DNA of 64,000 bases, from assembly GCA_022410635.1 (NCBI GenBank), contig JAJVDF010000018.1:1294244-1358243 (forward strand), read 5' to 3'. Position 1 is the first letter of the stretch. Each line of letters starts with the position of its first letter. The notes under the pieces were generated by a model. It was not told where the DNA came from, ran no database searches, and worked only from the letters and a program-made list of their open reading frames with translations. The translations under genes were made by a program, and so were the position numbers. The stretch comes from Tretioscincus oriximinensis (lineage: Eukaryota; Chordata; Lepidosauria; Squamata; Gymnophthalmidae). Below are positions 47,574-59,525 of the stretch, piece by piece.

Positions 47574-48294
47574 GTCATGCCTCCCACTGATATTTTTGTG
47601 TAAATTCAGTACAAACAAAAGGGAAAATGTGTTATTCATAACATGGTTTCTGACAGAGACAGTAAGTAATTGGAGAGCAAGAGTTTGTCACTGACCACAT
47701 GACAAGAAGGACTCTTGTGATTTATTTGTCTTTAATGACTCCTGTCTCTACATTTTGCCCATGCTGAAGTTGCTTCTTTACCACCAGCTGCCAGACCACA
47801 TATCATTCAAGCATTTCAACCATCTCCCTTTTCAATTTGCACTTCAATAGGCTCTATGTATTGCAGAAGGTCTTTCGTGATTGAAAGGCATGTGTGCAGA
47901 GAGAAAGCCAAATGGGAATAGCTTCAGGAATTTCACATTAAAGCTGGCCCAGCTATTCTACTGCCATCCACAACTAAGGCCTCCCTCACTGAAAAGGCAT
48001 ACGAAGGAACATTATCCCTGACGAAGAGGAAACCATGGGGTTAGGTTTTGAATATTTAAAAGATTGGGGATTATTGGAACTGAACTGAAAGTGTTCCTGA
48101 ATGCTTGGTATGATAAAAGGGAATTGATTGACAGCAGGGAAGTGAGACAGATTGGTAGGTGGAGTCAGAGTTCATGACAAGTGAGGCCTAGTAAAAAATG
48201 TAAGAGTGACAGGAAAATGTGTAGAGAATGGAGGATTTCTTGTATATATATAAAAAAGCTTGATGTTATCTATTGAAGAGGGACATCAAGATAT

Positions 48295-48515
48295 GAGAGC
48301 CAGTCTAGTGTTAGTAGTTAGAGTACTAGACTCTTATCTGGAAGCCTCCTGGTTTAATTCAGCACTCCTCCACGAAGCCAGCCAGGTGACCACAGGCTCG
48401 GTTCTACAAAGCTTTCTCAGCCCCACATGCTTCACAAGATGTCTTACATAGTGGAAGGTTATGTAAGCTGCTTTGAGTTTCTTTGGGTTGAGAAAAGTGA
48501 AATTAAAAAAAACAA
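48295..48515 (+). mobile_element. Sauria-type tRNA-derived SINE, full-length but decayed
   Basis: The head agccagtctagtgttagtag ttagagtac corresponds to the tRNA-like A-box region (gccagcgtggtgtagtggtt in related copies). The B-box region is decayed (ctggtttaattcagcactcc). Then follow aagccagccaggtgacca, ctttctcagccccac and the 3' end gtaagctgctttgagtttct ttgggttgagaaaagtg. Confidence 0.75.
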
Positions 48516-48599
48516 TTGCAAACGAGTCAGCCAAGGTCTGCCATGGTCCCTGCCATAGAATAGGATCAAGTGCACAAAGAGCTTAGGTTACCTGTGCTG

Positions 48600-48685
48600 C
48601 TGCTGCTGATTTTCTAAAGAAGTAGATGTGTCTACGAAAGCTTATGCCACCTGTCTTCTGTTAGTCTGCATGTGCTACAACCCCC
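48600..48685 (+). mobile_element. Penelope-like element end fragment
   Basis: aaagaagtagatgtgtctac gaaagcttatgccacctgtc followed by tgttagtctgcatgtgctac is the plus-strand version of the reptile Penelope-like 3' end (gatgaagtgg...cacgaaagcttatgc...gttagtctctaaggtgcc). This is the clearest end copy in the window. Confidence 0.65.
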
Positions 48686-49344
48686 CTTGCTTGGCTATTA
48701 TTTTTTTATAATTCATCAAATAATTCTAGATGTTTACAGTAAGTTTTTTTACTTTTCAGTTTGCTTTTATGATGGGCAGTCTCACATTGTATGCTGTTTG
48801 ACTTATGTGGCCATGTAATTAAGGTTGCTTTGAAGAAAAAGAAGGAATGTTAGGTTCTGTGATACACCTGCGCAATTACCATCTTACCTTCTGAAGTCTA
48901 GGATCATAATTCTCAGAATGTCACAACTAATGCTACAATACTTCCAACAACCATGAATTATTATGAAAAAAGCTTAAATAGTTCAGTTTTAAATTAGATA
49001 GATTTTCCACATTTCCCTGGAGAACCCATCCACCACCCTAATGGTCTCAAGATCATCCATCCAGTAGCTGCTCTCTTTGTTTTGCTTGTGCATGTGCAGC
49101 ACAAGCAACATGGAAATACCACCTGCCTGCCCACCCACCATTCAGATGACTGTGTTTCAACTTGAAGGTCATTGAACAGATGGCTGGGCTCCCTATGTAG
49201 CGCAAGCAACATGGGGACTTTGCTCTGACTTTGAATGAGCATCCTAAATTAATGGGATAAGGAAATTACAGTGAAGAGAATTGCCCAGTTTCAGAACAGT
49301 GTAGGCAGTCTAGTTGGCTTGCAGATGTTATCTAACTCCTTCAT

Positions 49345-49425
49345 CCCCCTGCCTATGTATTTCAGAAGGTAGGTGGTATGAGATTTCGTAGCCACATCTA
49401 CTTCTTCATATGCATGTAGATATAT
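49345..49425 (-). mobile_element. Penelope-like element end fragment, minus strand
   Basis: Read on the minus strand it gives tgaagaagtagatgtggcta cgaaatctcataccacc, matching the core of the copy at 48612-48650. Confidence 0.5.
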
Positions 49426-50076
49426 ATAAAAGACATTCAGGCATCAAGTATTGAGACTCAAAAAATACAACAGTATTGAGAAAAATTGGTATCTACATAG
49501 CCATAATAAAAATTGATGGAGTTGAACACAAGTTCAGAGGAGTCACACTACTGAGTACATTTTTCTGCAGAGCAAAAATAATAATGACCCATGACAGTTT
49601 TCTTGAAATGTTAGCATTTGTAGTGAACAAGGTGCTATGCTAAGGAATCTGGTTTTTTTTTTGTGCAGTAGCCTCTGAAATCAAAAAGTAAAAAGGAATT
49701 CTTCACATTCCTCTTGGTAAATTCTTGGGAATATCATGCTTTGGCCTATCAGATCAGTCTGTCACTAACTTTGTAATCTTGTACATTTTTTGTTTTAATT
49801 TTTTTATGCCCACATTTCACTTCAAGTAATGCATTTAAACTAAAAAACAACTACTAAAATTTTAATATTCTGGTTCACTTTTAGCAATTTTCAAGGGGTA
49901 AAGTGATGTAAAAACAAAGGAAGAATTAACTGTATTAGTTTGAGTCCAGAAAAATCTAGCAAGTGCGTCTTATAGCACCTACCTGTACCTCGAATTCTGC
50001 TTTTAAGCTTTAACTTTGGCCTTGGAAGGAGAGTTGTTTTTACCTATTCTCGGTGCTTTCAAAATCAAAATTAAGG

Positions 50077-50084
50077 CTTTAGTT
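50077..50084. repeat. 8-bp target site duplication, left
   Basis: ctttagtt, identical to 50210-50217. Confidence 0.8.
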
Positions 50085-50209
50085 CAGTGAGTCCCAAACT
50101 TTTTTGAACTGCTGCCCCCTTGGCTCTCAAGCCACATCCCTAATGCCCCCCACCCCCCTCAATGTCTTCAGCACCCATAGGGGGGCAGTACCACCCACTT
50201 TGGGAATCG
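50085..50209. mobile_element. hAT-type MITE (125 bp) in GPC1 intron
   Basis: The left end cagtgagtcccaaactttt and right end actttgggaatcg are inverted copies (cagtg-tcccaaa core). The element is flanked by a perfect 8-bp duplication ctttagtt. The interior is C/G-rich (gctgcccccttgg...gggggcagtaccaccc), with an inner inverted pair. It is too short to encode anything; the cagtggttcccaaac-type ends are typical of vertebrate hAT MITEs. Confidence 0.82.
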
Positions 50210-50217
50210 CTTTAGTT
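50210..50217. repeat. 8-bp target site duplication, right
   Basis: ctttagtt, identical to 50077-50084. Confidence 0.8.
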
Positions 50218-51468
50218 AATGTCATGCCAAGTAAGTGGGGCCTAGGAGAGGCCATCAAATATTTNCACTTAGACAGAGGGGCACTGGATGGTGACAAGGC
50301 ACAGAATTTGGGGAACCTCCACCTGAGTGTTGTGACACATAGCTACACTACTGGGAGATGATACCAGCCCCATGTTTCTTTCTAGGCACTCATAATGCTG
50401 AGTTAGCAGGTGAGGTTTGACAGATGGCGAAAAGATGTTGGAAAGCAGTTCAAAGCAGATTGCATGTTGCTGCACTTGTTCCTCTGGAGCAGTGATTTGG
50501 ACTTTTAAAAAAAAGTAATATATTGTTGTGTGCTTGAATTGAACCACAGACCTCTAATTGACATCTAAAGTAGAATTCCTTGGCACGAAAATAATGAATT
50601 CTGTATTTTAAGAACCTCTCATCTTTCACTTGCCTTGATCTATTACTTACCTAAATTGCTTGTTTATTCTTAAGGGATTAACATGCATGCTTTTCGACGA
50701 ACAAAGCCCATATCAGAAAACGTTGACAGGCCTAAGCATGTCTACAACCCTGACCCCTCCCAAATATGACCCTTGCAAAATGCCTTTTTAATTCCTCTCA
50801 ATTAAAAGGCAAAGAGAGCTCATGTGTCTGGCAAAGTCTTCCTCCACACCTGCTTGATGGAATCATGTAGGAACATACCATGATGAGAGGGGAGTCCAAT
50901 TATCCATTCACTCCTAAGTGAGGAAGGGAGAAGTTTCAGGAGAACAACATTCCATAAGGATTGCATTGTCATTTCTTTTCACTGAGATGCCACAATTTTT
51001 GAAGATTTGACTTACCATGAATTGATTTGAGAAGTTATTGGTTTAATGAAAATGGCACACAGCCAAGTATTTCAGCCAATATAGGAGATACCAGAATTTA
51101 TGATGCTTAGAAAAATCACTTGTTATGTCCTGTCCGTACTGTACTTGTGACTATCGAAAGAACAAATTATGCTGGATTTCATTTTGCCTGCAGCCCTTCT
51201 GTTCTGCCTTTAATCTGATTGCTGATCATTGCACATGATAGTAAAAAAGATTCCTCTCCACTCCTGTCTGCATAACTTTTCATTAGTTTTAATAAACAAA
51301 ATAAATTTGTCTTGGTAGCCATTTGAATGAAAATGGCGCTTGGAAAAGAACTGGGATACGTTTTTTAAAAGATATCCCTGGATCAAAAGGCCTCTTCTCC
51401 TACTTCTAGGATTAGCCAGACAGAGTTANCCATCCCTTCGCAGTTCCAATGGACAATCCAAAAGATTT
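50218..51468. other. Intronic stretch, nothing firm recognised
   Basis: No gene or classified repeat is recognised. Confidence 0.5.
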
Positions 51469-52072
51469 AGGCATATAAGAACATACGAAGAGTCATACTG
51501 GATGGACCAGAGCCCATCTAGTCCAGCATTCTGTGCCACACAGAGGCCCACCAGATGCACCTGGAAAGTCCAAACAGAGGAAAGCAAAATATGCACCTGT
51601 TCATGACTCCCTGCAAATGGCATTTCAGTAGTACTGCCTGTTGCTCCAGCCCGGAGGCAGCATCCAGACGTCCATCCTAGTACCCATTCATAGCTTGGTG
51701 TCCATAAACCTGTCTAGTTCTGTCTTGAAGCTATCCAAGCTATTAGCTACCACCACCTCTTCAGGAAGTAAATTCCACAGGCCGATGACCCTCTGGGTGA
51801 AAAAATACTTTCCTTTGTTCTCACTTTTCTGCCCATCAGTTTCAAGGAGTGCCCTCTTGTCCTAGTGTTGTGTGATAGAGAAAAATGTTTTCTCTATTCA
51901 CCCTACCCATCCCATGCATGATTTTGTACACTTCAATCAGATCACCTCTCAAACGTCACCTTTCGAGGCTGAAGAGACACAGATGTTGCTGCCTGACTTC
52001 ATAAGGGAGGTGCTCCAGACTCTTGATCATTCTTGTTNCTCTTTTCTGCACCTTCTCTAGTTCCACAATAAC
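51469..52072 (-). mobile_element. CR1-type LINE 3' 600 bp, minus strand
   Basis: This is the longest CR1 copy in the window. From the left it has the reversed 3' terminus (taagaacatacgaagagtca), the 3' UTR, then the C-terminus of the polymerase frame. Reversed blocks equivalent to SL.GFK, WNSLPEEVV, F.Q.RV..LWN, HNTRTRG, VYKIMHG, RGD(L/M)IE and LEKVQ.R are visible at the DNA level (ccaccacctcttcaggaagt, ccgatgaccctctgggtgaa, aagggaggtgctccagactc, cttttctgcaccttctctag). Frameshifts and one N show it is dead. Confidence 0.9.
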
Positions 52073-52957
52073 CCTCTTGAGATATATTCTTTATTAACAA
52101 CCTCACCTTAGGTTGTTAAATAAAGAATTTGGTCAATTACATTAGCCAGCTTTCCAAATAGTAACAGTGTTCATGCTCTAACAATGCACTGCAAATATTA
52201 GAAATTAGCAAATAACATAAAAGTGCTAAAGATAGCATCTTCCCCCTTTGCTGGGGGAAAATGACAGCTACTTTAGTGCAGGTAGTAGTGAATGGTTGTT
52301 TTGTGTTTCTAGACACAAGAAACCTGGCTCCATTTTGCTGGGCTTCTAGAAGCAGCCCCAGAAGTATACTGCTTCCGGGCAGCTGGCTAAAACAGCCTCA
52401 GCCAGCAATTTTGGAGGCTGGCATATTCAGAAGCTAGATGTGCACCACATAGTATGGGTGGCCTTTGTTGTAGGCCATAAGACTCTCCTTCAGCCTTGGG
52501 TTGGATCACTTGCTTTGACCCAAGATGAGTCCTGCATCATATAGGATATTGCAGGTCATACAGAAACAGTCCCTAGTAACTGGAATGATGCTATATCATT
52601 GTATCAGCTGTGTCCTTTTCACTTCCTTTTCTCAAATTTCACATCACATGTTAAGCCTGCTTATGAGGTCGTCAACCTCTGACAATAAATCGTCAACGCA
52701 GTTGACGGATTGTGCAGACATGATTTATTTAACTCAAGAGGGAACAGTGCAACTTATCTTGACCAGAGCAACTATTATAGTCAGGCTTCTTCTCTTTATA
52801 TAGTTTTTAACTAGGCCCCAACCAGTGAGGCTTTTCCCCTCTACGTAATTAAGCAGCACTGCCAAGCCTAGCAAACCATCTAGCCTCTAGTGGAGCTACC
52901 AGCATATTAACGTATTTACAAGTTCACAAAGCAATAGCAAATATATAACTATAACTA
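52073..52957. other. Intronic stretch, nothing firm recognised
   Basis: No gene is seen; a 92-codon open frame at 52525-52803 has no family signature. Confidence 0.5.
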
Positions 52958-53761
52958 TTCATAGCACTTTAAAGACAAGAAAAGAGTAGGCAGCACAAAC
53001 CTTCATAGACAAGTCTACTTCTTCAGGTGCTAGGAACCAACTAACAAGGGACAGATTATATGTAGTGAACTGATTGCTGGACATAACAGAAATGTGATAA
53101 CAACTGAAATGTAAATCAGTTCAAGTACAGTGGTTAATCCTTTCAAATGGAAGAAAGTGCTTGGGGGAAAGAAGTGCAGCTAGGTAAAAGTGTTGCAATG
53201 GAATATATGCAGCCCTCAAGGGTTTGAAATATTAACTAGTGTTATAATATACGCAGTGTGCCAGAAAACCATTGCCTCTATTAAGTCCCTTGTTGATGGA
53301 CTGGAATTTCTGCTGCTTCTCTTTCAAATCTTCCTTTGAAGTTTCTTTGTTCAAGAACTACTGTTCTTAACTCAAGATAAAATGANCTGGGAAACTGAAC
53401 TGTTCCGCAACACGTTTTTGAGTGTTGCCGTTCCAAATATCTGATTTGTCTATTAATTCTCTGGCACAGAGATTGACCTGTTTGCTCAATGCAGAGTGCT
53501 GAATAAGACATACCACATTATAGAGACATGGAGAATAAGGTATACAACATTAAAGGATGAACAGGTGAATATATCTAATGTTATGGGTGATCTCATAAGG
53601 TCCTGTGATGACACTGCCAGGGTGGCTTTGTGAACAGAACTGGTACCTGGAGTTTTGGCAGAGTTTTGTACTTGTGTCTTCGTCTGTGCTACGTCTCTTC
53701 CTATAGCTAAGCAACTTTTTGAAATTAGGGGATGGTCTATAGGAGAGCACAGGTCATCCAC
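52958..53761 (-). pseudogene. Penelope-like element, GIY-YIG region and 3' end
   Basis: On the minus strand, despite frameshifts, the frame gives a segment like IGPYEITHNIRYIHLF then (S)ALCIEQTGQSLCQRINRQIR and LEQRNFKGRFEREAAEI. This matches the C-terminal GIY-YIG-nuclease part of reptile Penelope-like retroelements (a (M/C)YIGQTGQSLR.RINGH core, then ILQQ.NF..RL.RE...E). It is followed on the minus strand, at 53045-52958, by the element's typical 3' end (cacctgaagaagtagacttg tctatgaaggtttgtgctgc). Stops and shifts make it inactive; the reverse-transcriptase part is not seen. Confidence 0.75.
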
Positions 53762-54324
53762 AAAGGGTTCGAATACATCCCTGACATTGCTGTTAATCTA
53801 AATCTAGCAGGTATAATTAGAAGGTATCTGTAATTATTTCTTATTAGCTGTCTTGAAGCTCTGGACTTTAACATGAATGCGGCATGAATTTCAGATTTTA
53901 AGTATCTAATAGTGTTCGAAAATGTAATTTAAAACACTTAAGACCACACCTTAAATTTGCATAGAGTGATTCCAGCGTATTCCAGGAACTTACACTAATC
54001 TTTTTGTTAAAGAACCCAATCTATGGTGCTGTTTTGTTAAACAGCCTGATCTAGCATTGTGTCAGTCGTTCTCATTTATTTTATCTGGAACATAACTGTA
54101 TGCTTTGGCATTGCTCAAAATGCCCAAGAATGCTCAGAGCTGGACAGTATACTTTAAGTTTTGATGCACAACTGAAAAAATAGCTTCAGTTCCAAAAAGG
54201 TTGTTTTGTTCAATGGCATTTGAGTGTATATTTTTTTTAAAAAGCTCAAGTTAAAACAATCGCAACATCTAAATTTCTGTTAATCAAGAAAAACACTTGC
54301 GATAGCCTTAAATGACCCATACTC

Positions 54325-54550
54325 AAATTATTTTCTCTATCACACAACAGTAGGACCAGGGTGCATTCCCTGAAACTGATAGGCAGAAAAGTTAGGACAG
54401 ACAAGGGAAAGTATTTTTTTTCACTCAGAGGGTCAGTGGTAAGTGGAATTTACTTCCAGAAGAGGTGGTGGTAGCTAGCAGTCTGGATTGCTTTAAGACT
54501 AGACTAGATAAGTTCATGGAAGCCAAGGGTATATATAGCTACTATAGTAT
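54325..54550 (+). mobile_element. CR1-type LINE polymerase C-terminus, plus strand
   Basis: Translation shows a block like LIGRKVRTDKGKYFFS and, after decay, a W.ALRLD-type version of the final SL.GFKR.LDKF segment. At the DNA level, acaacagtaggaccagggtg and aggacagacaagggaaagta are reversed in the copy at 51469-52072. No 3' UTR is attached. Confidence 0.8.
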
Positions 54551-56379
54551 GTATATTTTGCAGCCCTGTTCACATCTCTACTGATTTTTGCACCAGTAAC
54601 CCACCAAAGGTTGAGCCATAATAAATGTTAGCCATGACCATACAATCTTGTCAAAATGTCAGGCGCACAGATGTGATGCATGAGCAGATGCACCTCTCCG
54701 AGGTGTGTTGTAGAGATGAGAAAAAGGTACAGGAAGAGAGTGTCTAAATCACATTCAGCAATGCTTTCTCTTTCCTGCGCCAGATCGTGCAGTGGTTTTT
54801 CAGCGCAGCATCGAAGTGATCAGCCATATGTGTGGTGGTAAATCATACTGGGTATTCATAAAATGACACACAGTGTGCTCCAACGCACAGCTATTCCGAC
54901 CTGATATGATGCGGCCCAGGAATGACCTGTTGCTTTAGTGACTGATCTGCCTGACTAAGGCTAAGGCCTTCGAGTGTCATGAAATTCTTTTTTATCGTGG
55001 TTCTCACCACACTCCTCCTGGAACAAATTGTCAATAGGGCTTTTCGCCCTTAAGGAAAGTGATCAGCTCAGAAAGCTGATTATCTGGGGAAAGGAAGGAG
55101 CTGCTCATATTCTCTAAATCTTCTACATTACTTTTTCTCTCGTCATCCTCACTTGACATCACAATATCCTCGAATCACCTGCTGCAAGTGAAATGAAAAT
55201 CCTGCATGTGTTGTGTAATGCTTTTAACGGACTTTACTGCTTCAGTATGCTCTGCTAATGAAATGAATAAAGCTTTGTATGTGGAATGTTTGTTAGTTGG
55301 TTTGCTCTGTATGTGTCTGCTTTAGAGCCAGCATTTTTTAGTTATTGGGTCACATATAGCAAGACTATAGCGCCACCTAGGGACAGCCAGAGAACTGGAA
55401 TAGTTTAATTTAATCTCAGAATTAGATCAATATGGTTCAGTTCAGCTAGGGGCACCATCTGTGAATGTCTCTAGCTGAATTGAGAACCATATGCACAGCT
55501 GAATGCTCTATGTTTCCCATTGAGACCAATCCTTTGTCCTTGGGAAGCTTGTGAAAGCTTGTCTCTTATTCTTGCTTCCCAGTATTTCATGTTCTTTTGC
55601 AAACAAATTCCAAATATGAAAAATAAGCATAACTGTTCAGGACTAGGGGCCTGCCATAATCTACACTGGCATGGGAATAGGCCAGATATATCTCAAAGCC
55701 CAATTCAAAAATAACCACAGCCACTCCTTGTACTTTGTTAAAATGGAATATTAGAGGAAGGCTTTAACTAAAATAGGTAAAAGGCTCAATTCATTTAGGT
55801 CCCCTGATTTATGAGGCTCTATCACAATTTAAAGTCAAAGTAAGAAGTTGGGTAGGACTTCTGAAGCCCATGTCACTGGATAGGTGGATCAAAGGTGATT
55901 AGAGGAACCCAAAGGTCACTCTCTCAGTATTTCTCTCAGATACTTCCATGGCATCCCTTTTGTTATGTCTGAACAGAGCTTCAGAGACCTTCTGGTGATT
56001 GCCCAAGCCTTTCTGCTGCTGGTTGTATAATCAAAATGGTACCTCTTCAGTTAAGAATAGGAGTTGATATTCAATGGGTAATGGCATTAGAAAGGCTCCA
56101 CGTGGAAAGTAGGTTCCTCTTACACCTGCGGGTTCTGTATTGCAGCAGGTCAAAACTGTCCTATGACATGGTTTCTTCAAGATTTTGTTCTTGATTTCAG
56201 TTTATCATTTTTAGCTCAGTATTTGCCATTTTAGTTTCTGATGACTCTAATTGTAGGTTACATCCAGATGTCACTTACCTATTTTTATATTTTTGAATAT
56301 TCCAGAGAAAATCACTATCTGGGCTGTTTTATTCTGGAATGTCAATACTTCATTCTGAAATATTCAACTATAGTGAAAT
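54551..56379. other. Intronic stretch with a CpG-richer patch
   Basis: 54640-55060 is somewhat richer in CpG than its surroundings and may be part of an unrecognised repeat; no open frame or splice context suggests an exon. Nothing else is recognised. Confidence 0.45.
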
Positions 56380-56445
56380 AAATGGAAAAGCAAAAGATGA
56401 AGGACGATATATAAATCATTTAAAATAAATAAATAAATAAATGAC
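56380..56445 (+). repeat. SINE/LINE tail with AAAT repeat
   Basis: gaaggacgatatataaatca tttaaaataaataaataaat is a typical squamate SINE or L2 3' terminus ending in an AAAT microsatellite; the body is not recognisable. Confidence 0.55.
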
Positions 56446-56834
56446 ATTGATGCAGTTTTACTTAATATTTTATAGCTGGTGATACAATTTGTTCGTTTTT
56501 CATTTTGTTTTGTTTATCCGTGTATAGAGTGCTGTACGAAGGAAATACAAAGTATAATACCAATTAAAATACAAAAATACAAATTAAAAATCAAGTATAA
56601 AACAATGCAAGTTAAAGTTAGGTATACAACAAGGTAAAGAAAAAAAATAAATCATTATATCCGTTCAAGTTGAGTCAAAGGTCTTAGAAAAAAGAGATAC
56701 TTTAAATATCTTGNACGCACACACATGTTCCCATGAGCTGTTCCTTATGTGACATTTATATGGAATGTTAATTTGCATTTTGCATTTCACTTTTTTGGGG
56801 TACTTAAGAAGTTCTGGTTTTGTTCTTCACAAAG

Positions 56835-57000
56835 GTCCCATTGAGCCAATACTGCGCTCGAGCCATCATGAAGCTGATGTACTGCGCCCACTGTCGAAGC
56901 ATGTCGAATGTTAAGCCGTGCAACAGTTACTGCCTCAACGTCTTGAAGGGTTGCCTTGCCAATCAAGCAGACCTGGACCCAGAGTGGAAGAACCTGATTG
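56835..57000 (+). CDS. GPC1: Glypican-1 internal exon (cysteine-rich segment)
   Basis: This 166-nt exon enters in phase 0 (acceptor ttcttcacaaag) and leaves in phase 1 (donor ttg|gtaaga), which fits the exons on either side. It encodes about 55 residues beginning [20 protein letters not shown] and including [20 protein letters not shown] and LDPEWKNLI. Six cysteines (QYC, MYC, AHC, KPC, YC, GC) match the conserved glypican cysteines that disulfide-link the core. [15 protein letters not shown] and EW.NL are glypican signatures, and the [14 protein letters not shown] wording is typical of GPC1. The preceding intron is 13.3 kb. The acceptor tract is weak because a run of purines (ggggtacttaagaag) interrupts the pyrimidines, but the coding match and phase make the call secure. 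Confidence 0.95.
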
Positions 57001-58645
57001 GTAAGAGCTACATACAACTGTGCCAAATAATTCCACTGTGACTGTGTTTTTGCACGTAGCTCATGTTCTTTCTTTTGATCAATAAGAAGTTGTTTAGAGG
57101 CAGAGTAATCAATTGATAAATGCATTCAAGATCTCTCTGCACTAAATTTGAAACATTATCAATACAGGTAGATGGCTTTGAAGCACCACTTCATCCTTTA
57201 AACTAAGTGAGTACCTATATCTCTCATCCCTTTCTGTCAACCTGGGTACTTTAGAGCACTAAGAGTTTGAAAAGCAGCTTTGGAAAAGAAAAACTCTTAA
57301 CCTTTCTATCATCCTAAGCAAGATTTGCATGTGCAGAAGAAAACGGTCTTGAGCCCAAAGGCTCTTTCAGCCCTTGGGTTAGGATTAACTGCTATGTACT
57401 TTGGTGGCATGTCTTAGTCTGCACTAAGGCTTGGGAGCAAATATCCCAAAGCATCCAGGTTCTGCAGGGTACCAGAGTGGGAGGTAAACTATCCTACCAT
57501 TGCTGGTCTTCCCACTGGCATCAACAAGAGAGAATCTAGCTGGCAATAGGTGGCATAACAAGTTTCCTTGCTCTGAAAAGAGAGCACTCCCTGTGTCCCT
57601 GGAAGCATGCCAGACATCACACTTCTGACCCCTTAAAATAATCTGTAGTGCTGAGCAGAACCTCTGCTCCAGGCCTTCCTTTGGCACAGCTTGAAAGAGT
57701 CATGCAAATTTTGCTCTTGATTAGGCATTTTGTTTTATGCAGACTGTGTGGCCCTCACTAATCTTCTCAGCTGCATGGGAAAGAATAGAACTAGGGCCGA
57801 AGATTGCCTTGCCTTGGGACTCTGGCAGGAGAAATCTAGGCTTGTCTGCATTGGACCTTATTCCAGATCGTTTCACAAAACAAAGACATGCAGATTGTGG
57901 AAGGCCTGCTCACAACCTGATGTAGTCTGCACCAGCAAGGAGATGGAAGATATTCTGGAATGTAATAGCTAGGAATAAGACCTAAAGCAGAAATGGCCCA
58001 GAATTCCCCTGGTTGAGCATTAGTCATTCAAACGTATATACTTTTTGATTAAATCTTTTCTTTTCTAAAAATTTTGCATGTTTGCAGTTAAACAAAAATT
58101 GGGATAGAATGAACAGGAAGATTGCTGATATATCCAAAAGATGAAAAATGAATTTAGCTTTGCAGTGTTTCCTGTACTGTAATTATCTTGTGAGCCCCGT
58201 GGCAGATGAAGTTAACTGTTCTCATCGTTTTCAGACTTACTCGTATGTGGGTTTTTTTAAAAGTAGTCTGCAGTTCATTCTTTCAGGGGAACTTCCTCTA
58301 AAGAACATCTTAAGGCAATTAGAAGACATTCCAATGTTTGATCTATTGCTGTGATTTATTTAGATCTTTCTGCACTATGCCTTACCTGTACTCTTATATT
58401 TCAAGTCCTCACGACCGCACNTGTAGTCAAATGATAAAATTGACCAATGAGGATGCGTACAGGAGCACAGGAGCATTCCAAAGTTTCCACTAACACCAAC
58501 CCCCTGCCACCACCACAGCATCATTTTCTAAATGGATCTCTTGCCCAGCTGCTACCATCACACCACACTTTTGGTTCAGCCTACCAGCACTTTCCGAACT
58601 ATGCCCCCAAAGAGGCTATACCTTTGGCCCAATCAAAACAGCAGA

Positions 58646-58897
58646 GAACATAAGAACATAAGAAGAGCCATACTGGATCAGGCCACAGCCCATCAAGTCC
58701 AGCATTCTGTGTCACACAGAGGCCCACCAGATGCACCTGGGCAGCCTGAACAGAGGAAAGCAAAATATGCTCCTGTTCATGACTCCCTGCAAATGGTATT
58801 TCAAGAGTCCTGCCTGTTGCTCCATCCGGGAGCCGACATCCAGACAACTATCCTAGTATCCATTTATACCCTTAGTGTCCATAAACCTGTCTAGAGA
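58646..58897 (-). mobile_element. CR1-type LINE 3' fragment, minus strand
   Basis: Starts agaacataagaacataagaa gagccatactggatcaggcc, including two copies of the terminal 8-bp tail unit (cataagaa). It runs through the 3' UTR to gtccataaacctgtctag. It is very close in sequence to the fragments at 15122 (inverse) and 26105. Confidence 0.9.
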
Positions 58898-59525
58898 TTT
58901 ATGTTCATGGCATCTTCCAGATTAGCTACTCCAGCTCTATACCATGTGTATCATGCTAAACTCACCAAGCACTATTCTTTTTAAGAAACTATGCTAGCAG
59001 TTTCTTAAATCCATTCTGTTGGAAGAATAGGCCAGTAGGCACCCAATACTATCTCAGTTCTATATGTTGGCCTTGGCCTCCATATGACCAGATGATAGTA
59101 TTTTATAAATGTCTGGAGGCTTAGTAAGAGAATTTTAAACTCTTAAATTCATGCTCATAATGAATTGAATAATAGGCTTGTGCCTGCTTGTTCTTGTCTC
59201 AAATGAAGGGTGTGTGTCTGTACATACCATACAATGCCTACAGCTATTGTTCCTAGTGGCATGTTGATGGAGTGAATTCCTATTGACCATGTGGACAATT
59301 CAGGTAATTTTTTCTTGGCAAATACTAGCCAAGAATCTTCTTCTGAAAAATACTATGAATTTGCAGTAGATTAAATCTGTATATTATGGACCTTATTACA
59401 TTAATTACTGGAACACATAGCATAGTGCATTTCAGATAGTCTGAATGTTTAGTGCTGGATATGTAGTGGAGGGGGTTTTGACATCATTTGCCTGGCATGT
59501 TCTTCAGCATATTTATCCCTCATAG
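58898..59525. other. Intronic stretch, nothing recognised
   Basis: AT-rich intronic DNA before the third visible exon; no repeat or gene is recognised. Confidence 0.5.

Larger units (their letters stand above)
43553..56834 (+). other. GPC1 intron, 13.3 kb
   Basis: This lies between two phase-matched glypican exons (phase 0). It starts GTACAG and ends CACAAAG. It contains two hAT-type MITEs, tRNA-SINE pieces, CR1 fragments in both orientations, a Penelope-like element on the minus strand and several Penelope-like end fragments. No other coding exon is seen. Confidence 0.9.
57001..59525 (+). other. GPC1 intron, 2.5 kb
   Basis: Phase 1 intron (GTAAGA...CATAG). It contains one minus-strand CR1 fragment (58646-58897). 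In 57420-58030 there are overlapping open frames on both strands of 60-87 codons; none matches a family I know and I treat them as chance. Confidence 0.9.

Noticed and set aside
57730..57972. Frame containing VCTSKEMEDIL, resembling the CCTSEMEEN segment of the missing upstream glypican exon
   Set aside because: It lies downstream of exons that follow that segment in all glypicans, lacks the CPQGYTCC context and splice sites; a chance likeness.
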